This document shows, one piece after another, positions 16,720 to 23,851 of a stretch of DNA of 64,000 nucleotides (within the stretch, counting starts at the first letter, position 1; every line of letters starts with the position of its first letter). Origin of the DNA: Amycolatopsis suaedae (GTDB taxonomy: Bacteria; Actinomycetota; Actinomycetes; Mycobacteriales; Pseudonocardiaceae); the NCBI RefSeq assembly GCF_004214935.1, contig NZ_SFCC01000017.1:62001-126000 (forward strand), in the 5' to 3' direction. The notes under the pieces were generated by a model, which worked only from the letters and a program-made list of their open reading frames with translations, searched no databases and was not told the DNA's origin. The position numbers were made by a program, and so were the translations under genes.

Positions 16720-17715
16720 TCAGCGCAGGGAGTCCAGGTGGGCGCGGACCGGGGTGGAGAAGGCACCGCCGCTCGTCGCGTCCCAGTTCGTCGACCAGGT
16801 CATCACGCCGCCGATCTGCGGGAAGGCGGTCTCCGGGACGTAGGAACCACAGCCGGTCCGCTTGGCCAGGCAGCTCAGGGCGTTGTTCACCACGGTCGGG
16901 CTGACGTAGCCGCTGCCCGCCGCCGAGGACGAGGCGGGCAGGCCGAGTGACACCTGGTCCGGCCGCAGCGTGCGCAGCAGGAAGCAGGCCTGTGCGGTGA
17001 TGAAGTCGACGCTTCCCTGGCTCACCACCTTGTCGTTACAGCCGAGCATGCTGCCCGAGTTGTAGTACTGGGTGTGCACCGCGGTGATCAGGTCCTTGGT
17101 CTGCTCGATCAGTTGCAGGTACCGGCCACCGGGCTGCACGTCGATGGTCTGCGGCGCCATGGTCAGCAGAAAGCCCTCGCCGAGCCGCGACCGCAGCTGC
17201 TTGATGGCGTCGGCGGTGTTGGCCACGTTGAGCCCGTGTTCGAGGTCGACGTCCAGACCCTGGATGCCGAAGCTCTGCGCGATCGCGGCGAAGGTGTCGA
17301 CGAACCTGGTCACGTTCGCGGGCGAGCTGAGATCGACGTTGCCCTTCTCCCCTCCGATCGACAGCACGATCGACTTGCCAGCCGCCTTCTTCGCCGCGAT
17401 GTCGGCCTTGAGGTCGGCGTCGGTGTACCCGCCGACGGCGTCGGCCAGGCCCGGGTCCACGCCGAACGTCACCGCGCCTGGGCTGGCCGGATCGGAGTTG
17501 GCGAACGCCAGCACGATCACGTCGTAGGCGGCGGGGACGTCGGCCAGCTTCTGCGGCTTCGCGCCGTTGACGAAGTTCTGCCAGTAGCCGGTGAGGTGCT
17601 TGTTCGGCACGGCAGTGGCGCCGGTGCCGGTGGCGGACGCGGCGCCGGGCAGCAGCGCGAACAGCAACAACACCGCCCCTGCGAGCACGGCGAGCGGGGA
17701 CCTGCGGGAGGACAT
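16720..17715 (-). CDS. Secreted chitinase, GH18 family
   Basis: The 331-residue exported enzyme hydrolyses chitin. It has a signal peptide with an AxA-type cleavage near residue 28 (PGAASA), a TIM-barrel domain starting LTGYWQNF, and the GH18 signature GLDVDLEHG with Asp155, Asp157 and catalytic Glu159. No chitin-binding module is present, in contrast to the neighbouring GH20 enzyme. GGAG lies five bases before ATG 17715. Two dre-like operators directly upstream imply co-regulation with the hexosaminidase. Confidence 0.95.
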   Translation of the reverse strand: MSSRRSPLAVLAGAVLLLFALLPGAASATGTGATAVPNKHLTGYWQNFVNGAKPQKLADVPAAYDVIVLAFANSDPASPGAVTFGVDPGLADAVGGYTDADLKADIAAKKAAGKSIVLSIGGEKGNVDLSSPANVTRFVDTFAAIAQSFGIQGLDVDLEHGLNVANTADAIKQLRSRLGEGFLLTMAPQTIDVQPGGRYLQLIEQTKDLITAVHTQYYNSGSMLGCNDKVVSQGSVDFITAQACFLLRTLRPDQVSLGLPASSSAAGSGYVSPTVVNNALSCLAKRTGCGSYVPETAFPQIGGVMTWSTNWDATSGGAFSTPVRAHLDSLR

Positions 17716-17736
17716 GTCGGCTCCTTCGACGACTTG

Positions 17737-17769
17737 TGGTCTAAACCAATGCAGCCATGGTCTGGTCCA
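17737..17769. promoter_or_regulatory. Tandem DasR-type dre sites before the chitinase gene
   Basis: TGGTCTAAACCA at 17737-17748 matches the dre palindrome with one asymmetric base. TGGTCTGGTCCA at 17758-17769 matches it at 10 of 12 positions. Their centres are 21 bases apart, two helical turns, so two repressor dimers could sit on one face of the DNA. The first site is 21 bases upstream of the chitinase ATG at 17715. Confidence 0.7.
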
Positions 17770-17818
17770 CTACGTCGAAAAGCAACCGACTCCCGTCGGT
17801 TCCTGCCAGATCTGTCCG

Positions 17819-18397
17819 CTACGGGTCGGCGAGCCGGCCCAGCAGGTCGTTCGGCACGAGCCGCACCGGGAACGGCCGCGTGACCTCGAGCGGCTCGCCA
17901 CCGGCCGCCTTGGCCGTCTGCGTGTACCGGCCCGTGTCGTCCAGCTCGAACACCGTCACGGCGGGCTCCTCGGGGTCGATCACCCAGTAGGACGCCGTGC
18001 CGATGCGCTCGTAGACCGCCTTCTTGGTGTTGAGGTCGTGGATGGCCGTGCTCGGCGACAGCACCTCCACGGCCAGCACCGGCGCGGCGGGCAGGTCCTT
18101 GTCGGTGAAGTCGCTGTCGCGCCCCACGAGCACATCCGGCTGTAACTCCACGGCGCCGCCGGGATGAATGGCGAACGGTGCCGCCAGCACGTCGAATTCC
18201 GCCGGGCAGGCCGCCTCCAGGCGGGAGCCGAGCCGCAACGCGATCTTCTGATGTCGCCGTCCTTGCGCGGGGCTCATCATGAGCACCCCGTCGATGAGCT
18301 CGTAGCGACGTCCGTCATCGGGCAGTCCCTCCAGGTCGCGCACCGTCAGGGGGCCCGACCCGGCCGGCGGGAACTCCGTCGCTGTCATGACCGTCAT
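17819..18397 (-). CDS. Uma2 family (DUF820) putative endonuclease
   Basis: The 192-residue protein belongs to the Uma2/DUF820 family, a PD-(D/E)xK nuclease-fold group that is highly multiplied in actinobacteria and cyanobacteria. Characteristic segments are YELIDGVLMMSPAQGRRHQ, VELQPDVLVGRDSDF and VLAVEVLSPSTAIHD. The Asp, Glu-x-Leu and following basic residues form the predicted metal site. The biological role is unknown. AGGAG stands seven bases before ATG 18397. It is not linked to any obvious mobile element. Confidence 0.88.
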   Translation of the reverse strand: MTVMTATEFPPAGSGPLTVRDLEGLPDDGRRYELIDGVLMMSPAQGRRHQKIALRLGSRLEAACPAEFDVLAAPFAIHPGGAVELQPDVLVGRDSDFTDKDLPAAPVLAVEVLSPSTAIHDLNTKKAVYERIGTASYWVIDPEEPAVTVFELDDTGRYTQTAKAAGGEPLEVTRPFPVRLVPNDLLGRLADP

Positions 18398-18528
18398 GGT
18401 GCTCTCCTCTCGTCGAGGACGCCAGCACAGCAGAAGTCACCGACGGAAACCAGCCGGATACCGACCGTTGTCCCGGTGGGCGACGCAGCGCGCGCGAGGT
18501 GCCCTTTCGCGGCAGTAGAGTCGGCGCC

Positions 18529-18792
18529 GTGCCGGACTACGACGCGCTCAGCGCACTCGCCGTGCAGGAGAACGGGCTGGCCACCGTGTCCGTCGCCAGG
18601 ACCGACGGCAGCGTGCACGCCTCGGTCGTCAACGCGGGACCGATCCCCGATCCGGTGAGCGGCGTGCCCAGCATCGGGTTCGTCGCCGCCACCGGTTCGC
18701 ACGACGACTGGGCCGAGTACGACCGGGTGATGGCCGCCGAACGCCGCGTCGCGGTGTTCGTGGCGGCCACCCGGATCACCGGCGCGGGCTGA
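18529..18792 (+). pseudogene. Internally deleted PPOX-class F420/flavin-dependent oxidoreductase remnant
   Basis: The 87-residue frame starts like a PPOX-class oxidoreductase (ALAVQENGLATVSVARTDGS, VVNAGPIPDPVSG, IGFVAA). It then jumps directly into what is normally the C-terminal end of such proteins (DDWAEYDRVMAAERRVAVFV). Relatives are about 130-150 residues, so roughly 50 central residues are missing while the frame stays open. The missing part includes the strand containing the usual ATVVF and EWVAVEG segments of the cofactor barrel. It is probably non-functional, although expression of a small protein cannot be excluded. Confidence 0.7.
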
Positions 18793-18805
18793 CGGCCCCG
18801 CGCGC

Positions 18806-20656
18806 CTACTTCTTGCCCTTGCCCTTGTCCGAGGCGTCCTCAGTGGACAGAGCGGCGACGAAAGCCTCCTGCGGGACCTCGACCCTGCCGACGGTCTTCA
18901 TCCGCTTCTTGCCTTCCTTCTGCTTCTCCAGCAGCTTGCGCTTACGCGAGATGTCACCGCCGTAGCACTTGGCCAGCACGTCCTTGCGGATGGCGCGGAT
19001 GGTCTCCCGGGCGATGATCCGCGACCCGATCGCCGCCTGGATCGGCACCTCGAACTGCTGCCGGGGGATCAGCTCGCGCAGCCGCGTCGCCATCCGGTTG
19101 CCGTAGGCGTAGGCGGCGTCCTTGTGCACGATCGCCGAGAACGCGTCGACCGTCTCGCCCTGCAGCAGGATGTCGACCTTCACCAGGTCGGACGCCTGCT
19201 CGCCGGCCTCCTCGTAGTCCAGCGACGCGTAGCCGCGGGTGCGGGACTTCAGCGAGTCGAAGAAGTCGAAGATGATCTCACCCAGCGGCAGGTGGTAGCG
19301 CAGTTCGACGCGCTCCTCGGACAGGTAGTCCATGCCCTGCAGCTGGCCGCGCTTGCTCTGGCACAGCTCCATGATCGCGCCGATGAACTCCGACGGCGCG
19401 ATCACCGTCACCTTGCTCATCGGCTCGTGGACCTCAGCGATCTTGGCGCCGGTCGGCCAGTCCGACGGGTTGGTCACGGTGACCTCGCCGCCGTCCTCCA
19501 GGAACACCTGGTACACCACGTTCGGCGCGGTCGAGATCAGGTCCAGCCCGAACTCGCGTTCCAGCCGGTCGCGGGTGATCTCCAGGTGCAGCAGGCCAAG
19601 GAATCCGCAGCGGAACCCGAAGCCGAGTGCCACCGACGTCTCCGGCTCGTAGGCCAGCGCCGCGTCGTTGAGCCGCAGCTTGTCCAGCGCCTCCCGCAGC
19701 ACCGGGTAGTCCGAGCCGTCCACCGGGTACAGCCCGGAGTAGACCATCGGCTTCGGCTCGCGGTAGCCGGTCAGCGGCTCGGCGGCGCCCTTGCGTTCCG
19801 AGGTCACCGTGTCGCCGACCCGGGACTGGCGGACGTCCTTCACACCCGTGATGAGGTAGCCCACTTCACCGACACCGAGCCCGGCGCTCGCCTTGGGCTC
19901 CGGCGAGATGATGCCGACCTCGAGCAGTTCGTGGGTGGCGCCGGTGGACATCATGCGGATGCGCTCACGCGGGGTGATCCGCCCGTCCACCACCCGGATG
20001 TAGGTGACGACGCCGCGGTAGGTGTCGTACACCGAGTCGAAGATCATCGCCCGGGCAGGCGCGTCGGACTCGCCCTGCGGCGGCGGCACCTGGCGGACGG
20101 CCTCGTCCAGCAGCTCCCGCACGCCCTCGCCGGTCTTCGCCGACACCCGCAGCACGTCCGAGGGCTCGCAGCCGATGATGTGCGCCAGCTCGGCCGCGTA
20201 CTTGTCCGGCTCGGCCGCGGGCAGGTCGATCTTGTTCAGCACCGGGATGATGTGCAGGTTCTTGTCCAGCGCCAGGTACAGGTTGGCCAGCGTCTGCGCC
20301 TCGATCCCCTGCGCGGCGTCCACCAGCAGGATCGCGCCCTCACACGCCTCCAGCGCCCGGGAGACCTCGTAGGTGAAGTCCACGTGCCCCGGCGTGTCGA
20401 TCAGGTGCAGCACGTGGTCGGTGCCGTCGACCTTCCACGGCAGGCGCACGTTCTGCGCCTTGATCGTGATGCCCCGTTCCCGCTCGATGTCCATCCGGTC
20501 GAGGTACTGCGCGCGCATCGCCCGCTCCTCGACCACGCCGGTGAGCTGCAGCATCCGGTCGGCCAGGGTGGACTTGCCGTGGTCGATGTGGGCGATGATG
20601 CAGAAGTTCCGGATGCGCTCCGGGTCGGTGAAGGTGGTGTCGGCGAAACTCGTCAC
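18806..20656 (-). CDS. lepA: Elongation factor 4 (back-translocating GTPase)
   Basis: This ribosome-bound translational GTPase has 616 residues, the family length. It shows IAHIDHGKSTLADRMLQ (G1), DTPGHVDFTYEVSRAL (G3) and LNKIDLPAA (G4), followed by the LepA-specific C-terminus with YGGDISRKRKLLEKQKEGKKR. Start GTG 20656 follows a GAGGAC site. It is transcribed alone, divergent from a small methyltransferase gene. The tail ends in a lysine-rich GKGKK. Confidence 0.98.
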   Translation of the reverse strand: MTSFADTTFTDPERIRNFCIIAHIDHGKSTLADRMLQLTGVVEERAMRAQYLDRMDIERERGITIKAQNVRLPWKVDGTDHVLHLIDTPGHVDFTYEVSRALEACEGAILLVDAAQGIEAQTLANLYLALDKNLHIIPVLNKIDLPAAEPDKYAAELAHIIGCEPSDVLRVSAKTGEGVRELLDEAVRQVPPPQGESDAPARAMIFDSVYDTYRGVVTYIRVVDGRITPRERIRMMSTGATHELLEVGIISPEPKASAGLGVGEVGYLITGVKDVRQSRVGDTVTSERKGAAEPLTGYREPKPMVYSGLYPVDGSDYPVLREALDKLRLNDAALAYEPETSVALGFGFRCGFLGLLHLEITRDRLEREFGLDLISTAPNVVYQVFLEDGGEVTVTNPSDWPTGAKIAEVHEPMSKVTVIAPSEFIGAIMELCQSKRGQLQGMDYLSEERVELRYHLPLGEIIFDFFDSLKSRTRGYASLDYEEAGEQASDLVKVDILLQGETVDAFSAIVHKDAAYAYGNRMATRLRELIPRQQFEVPIQAAIGSRIIARETIRAIRKDVLAKCYGGDISRKRKLLEKQKEGKKRMKTVGRVEVPQEAFVAALSTEDASDKGKGKK

Positions 20657-20789
20657 TCGGGTTGTCCTCGGCAGGTTGGCAGGGTTCGACGTCTATCGTC
20701 CCATGCGGGTTCACCCCTCCGGTGGGCCGATGGGCCATTCCGGGGAGATCCCCGATGCGAGGCCGCCGCGGCGGTGCTGTCCTGGAGTC

Positions 20790-21371
20790 ATGAGCACTTC
20801 CCTGGCAGCGGTCCTCGACCGGGCGTTCGGCCATCCACGCGGCCTGCTCGGCAGGCTCGGCGGCGGCATGATGGCGCGTGGCAACGCCGCCACCGAGCAT
20901 CACGTGGTCGGCGTGGCCGGACTCACCGGCACCGAGACGGTCCTGGTGGTCGGCCCGGGTCCGGGCGTCGGCCTGGCCGCCGCGGCGGCCCGCGCCGCGG
21001 TGGTGATCGGCGTGGACCCGTCGGCGGCGATGCTCGACGCCTGCCGCCAGCGCTGCGGTGACGAGGTGACCCTGCGCCGGGGCACCGCGGAGCACACCGG
21101 GCTGGCCGACGACTCGGTCGACGTGGTGCTCAGCGTCAACAACGTCCAGCTGTGGGACGACCGCGAGGCCGGGTTCGCCGAGCTGCGCCGGGTCCTGCGT
21201 CCCGGCGGGCGGCTGGTGCTCTCCGCGCACGAGAAGTGGCTGCCGCTGCCCCGGCACGAACTCGCCGACGAGGTGGCCGCCGCTGGGTTCACCGACCTGC
21301 AGACCTGGGTCTGGGACCCGCCCGGCTTCGGCGCGTCCCGTGCCGCTCAGCTGCGCGCCGTCTCCTGCTGA
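20790..21371 (+). CDS. Class I SAM-dependent methyltransferase
   Basis: The 193-residue protein has the SAM-binding loop VLVVGPGPGVGLAAA near residue 55, the acidic post-II segment VIGVDPSAAML, and DDSVDVVLSVNNVQLW with LRRVLRPGGRLVLSAH. The target substrate is unknown. GGAG lies close to ATG 20790. Its 3' end runs 25 bases into the convergent VOC gene, so the two transcripts overlap. Confidence 0.88.
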   Translation: MSTSLAAVLDRAFGHPRGLLGRLGGGMMARGNAATEHHVVGVAGLTGTETVLVVGPGPGVGLAAAAARAAVVIGVDPSAAMLDACRQRCGDEVTLRRGTAEHTGLADDSVDVVLSVNNVQLWDDREAGFAELRRVLRPGGRLVLSAHEKWLPLPRHELADEVAAAGFTDLQTWVWDPPGFGASRAAQLRAVSC

Positions 21372-21745
21372 GGGCGCACGTCGGTGCGCAGCGGGTGGTC
21401 GGCGGGGATCTCCACCAGCACGATCCGGTGCCCGTCGGGATCGCTGATCCACGCCTCGTCCAGGCCCCACGGCTCCCGGCGCGGCTCCCGCTCGATCGTC
21501 GCCCCCGCCACCGACAGCTCGTGCACCGTCGCGGCGACGTCGCGCACCTGCAGCCACAGCGCGACGTCCGCGGTCGGGCCCGCCTCGCCCGTGCCGACGA
21601 TCTCGAGCAGGCCCTGGCCGAGGAAGAACACCGTCCCGCCGGGGAACGTGCGGTAGACCGCCAGGCCCAGGGTGTCGCGGTAGAAGGCCACCGACCGCTC
21701 GTGGTCACGTGGCTTCAGCAGGATCCGGCTGCTCAGCACCTCCAT
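21347..21745 (-). CDS. VOC (glyoxalase/bleomycin resistance/dioxygenase) superfamily protein
   Basis: The 132-residue protein contains two beta-alpha-beta-beta-beta units of the vicinal oxygen chelate fold. It begins SSRILLKPRDHERSVAFYRDTLGL and closes with AWISDPDGHRIVLVEIP, where the glutamate is a typical metal ligand. It could be a metalloenzyme or a ligand-binding resistance protein, and sequence alone does not decide. It overlaps the methyltransferase gene at the 3' end. Confidence 0.9.
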   Translation of the reverse strand: MEVLSSRILLKPRDHERSVAFYRDTLGLAVYRTFPGGTVFFLGQGLLEIVGTGEAGPTADVALWLQVRDVAATVHELSVAGATIEREPRREPWGLDEAWISDPDGHRIVLVEIPADHPLRTDVRPQQETARS

Positions 21746-21766
21746 GCCTCCTGCCTACCCGCCAGG

Positions 21767-22639
21767 TCAGGCGACCGCAATCGCGGTGATACCGGCGAGC
21801 ACCACGACCGACCCGGCCAGCCTGCGCACGGCGTCCGCCTCACCCAGTACCCGCCAGGCGGCCAGCCCGCCCAGCACGATGCTCAGCTCCCTGGCCGGCG
21901 CGACCAGGCTCACCGGCGCCATCGTCAGCGCGAACAGCACCAGCAGGTACGCCACCGGCGAGGCCACCCCGACCACCAGCACCTCGCGCCGGTGCCGCCG
22001 CCACATGTCGGTCACCTCGGTGCGCCGCCGCAGCGCGACCGGCGCCAGCAGGGCGCCCTGCAGCACCGCGCCCGCGGTGAAGTACACCAGCGGCGACAGG
22101 CCCAGCCCGGTGACCGCGTGCGCGTCCCAGAGCGTGTACGCGGCGATCGTGGCGCCGGTGAGCAGGCCGTATCCGATGCCCGCCCGCCGGGCCGCGCGGT
22201 CCGCGGACTGTCCCGGCGAGCCGCCGGTGCCGATCACCAGCACGCCGCCGACCACCAGCACCGCGCCGGCCACCCCGAGCCAGCCCGGCCGCTCCCCCAG
22301 CACCAGGACGGCCACGGCCACCGACAGCAGCGGGCCGGTGCCCCGCGCCAGCGGGTAGACCACGGACAGGTCGCCGACGGCGTACCCGCGCTGCAGCACC
22401 AGCGCGTAGGCGATGTGCAGCACGGCCGTCACCGCCCCGCCCAGCAGCCAGCTCCACTGTGGACGGTCGCCGGTGATCAGGACCGCGGCCACGGCGACCG
22501 GCAGCAGCGCGACCGCGGACACCGAGTAGTAGAGCCAGACGAACGCGGTGCCGGAGCCGGTCACCCGCTTGGCCAGGAGGTTCCAGTAGGCGTGCACCAC
22601 GGCGGCGACCAGGACGAGAGCCAGAGCCGTTGCGTTCAC
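21767..22639 (-). CDS. EamA/DMT family transporter
   Basis: The 290-residue protein has ten predicted membrane helices arranged as two EamA repeats, with LVLVAAVVHAYWNLLAKRV at the N-terminus and FALTMAPVSLVAPARELSIV in the second repeat. Such proteins export metabolites or drugs, but specificity is not predictable. GGAGG lies three bases before GTG 22639. It stands 21 bases downstream of the VOC gene on the same strand and may be the first gene of that pair. Confidence 0.9.
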   Translation of the reverse strand: MNATALALVLVAAVVHAYWNLLAKRVTGSGTAFVWLYYSVSAVALLPVAVAAVLITGDRPQWSWLLGGAVTAVLHIAYALVLQRGYAVGDLSVVYPLARGTGPLLSVAVAVLVLGERPGWLGVAGAVLVVGGVLVIGTGGSPGQSADRAARRAGIGYGLLTGATIAAYTLWDAHAVTGLGLSPLVYFTAGAVLQGALLAPVALRRRTEVTDMWRRHRREVLVVGVASPVAYLLVLFALTMAPVSLVAPARELSIVLGGLAAWRVLGEADAVRRLAGSVVVLAGITAIAVA

Positions 22640-22798
22640 GTGCCTCCTTCATCGGCACCTTATCGCGGCTGTTAGGCTTGCTGGTCGTTGCCGTGTGGCA
22701 TTCCGCAATGGAGGAAGCCCGCGCCCGGCCCGGGTGGGCCGGCCGGGGCCACGAGAACGCGGCGGCGAACCCGAACACACCGGACAAGGAGCGCCTAC

Positions 22799-23059
22799 GT
22801 GGCCAACATCAAGTCGCAGATGAAGCGCATCAAGACCAACGAGAAGGCGCGTCAGCGCAACCAGTCGGTGCGGTCCTCGGTCAAGACCGCGATCCGCAAG
22901 TTCCGCGAGGCCGCGGAGGCCGGGGACAAGGAGAAGGCCGTCGCCCTGCAGCGCGAGGCCGCCAAGCGCCTCGACAAGGCCGCCAGCAAGGGTGTCCTGC
23001 ACAAGAATCAGGCCGCCAACAAGAAGTCGGCCATGGCGAAGCGGGTCAACTCCCTCTGA
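22799..23059 (+). CDS. rpsT: 30S ribosomal protein S20
   Basis: The 86-residue, very basic protein binds 16S rRNA early in 30S assembly. It begins ANIKSQMKRIKTNEKARQRN and contains the conserved KGVLHKNQAANKKS segment. GTG 22799 follows AAGGAG. A strong hairpin terminator follows 19 bases after the stop. Expression is monocistronic. Confidence 0.98.
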   Translation: MANIKSQMKRIKTNEKARQRNQSVRSSVKTAIRKFREAAEAGDKEKAVALQREAAKRLDKAASKGVLHKNQAANKKSAMAKRVNSL

Positions 23060-23078
23060 GTCTTCCGCTCCACGATCC

Positions 23079-23107
23079 GAGCCCCGGGCGCCCAGCGTCC
23101 GGGGCTC
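23079..23107 (+). terminator. Hairpin terminator of rpsT
   Basis: GAGCCCCGG at 23079-23087 pairs exactly with CCGGGGCTC at 23099-23107 around an 11-base loop. It starts 20 bases after the rpsT stop. A short T-containing tract follows, as is common for GC-rich actinobacterial terminators. Confidence 0.8.
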
Positions 23108-23209
23108 TGTCGTTGCCGGGGTTCGTGAGCCTCGGCCCCCCTCTGCCGAGGCTCGTCCACACAGCGTAGGCGCCGTCGGCCGGACGGCTGTCAGCCGAAC
23201 GACCGACAG

Positions 23210-23851
23210 TCAGAGGTCGTCGAGCCCGATGAGGCCGTCCTGCATGGCCCGGGCCAGCAGCGCGGCCTTGGTCGCCGCCGCGCGGCCGGCGTTGGCGTAG
23301 CGGATGCGTACCCGGTCCAGGTAGGTGTTGACGGTGCTGACCGAGACCCCCATCTTCTCGGCCACCAGGTCCTTGGACTCGCAGCGGAACCACAGCAGCA
23401 GCGCGTCCCGCTCGCGGGGGGTGAGCTGGGGGCGGGACTGGCTGCTGTCGGTGCCGAGCACCCCGGCCAGCTTCGGCGGGGTGTAGGGCTGGTCCCCTGC
23501 CGCCGCCCGCACCGCGGCCACCAGGTGCCGGTCCCCCTCGGCCTTGGTGAGGTAGCTCACCGCCCCGAGGTCCAGGCAGGTCAGGACGGTCTGGTCGTCG
23601 TCGCGCATGGAGTAGACGACCACCCGCCTGCCCGCGTCGGTCAGCCTGCGCAGCTCGGCCAGTGCCGGCACGGCGGAGTCCAGCATGAGGTCGAGGATCA
23701 CGACGTCCGCGTCCAGTCCGGGGCCCGCCCAGGCCACGGCGACCTGGGCGCCCGCGGCGACGACGTCGATCGGCGGGTCGGCCTGCGCGCACCACGCCCG
23801 GATCCCGGCGACGATGGCCGGGTGGTCGTCGACGATCACCACGCTCGTCAC
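23210..23851 (-). CDS. NarL/LuxR-type response regulator
   Basis: The 213-residue two-domain regulator has an N-terminal receiver with the acidic pair in VIVDDHPAIVAG, the phospho-acceptor in VVILDLMLDS and the lysine in SYLTKAEG. The C-terminal LuxR helix-turn-helix shows LTPRERDALLLW and KMGVSVSTVNTYLDRVR. GTG 23851 overlaps the kinase stop by four bases (GTGA), so the pair is co-translated. The regulon is unknown. Confidence 0.93.
   Translation of the reverse strand: MTSVVIVDDHPAIVAGIRAWCAQADPPIDVVAAGAQVAVAWAGPGLDADVVILDLMLDSAVPALAELRRLTDAGRRVVVYSMRDDDQTVLTCLDLGAVSYLTKAEGDRHLVAAVRAAAGDQPYTPPKLAGVLGTDSSQSRPQLTPRERDALLLWFRCESKDLVAEKMGVSVSTVNTYLDRVRIRYANAGRAAATKAALLARAMQDGLIGLDDL

Noticed and set aside
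19124..21061. Long plus-strand reading frame of 645 codons
   Set aside because: It is antisense to lepA and rich in His, Arg, Val and Gly as expected for a shadow frame. It has no ribosome binding site or recognisable domain.
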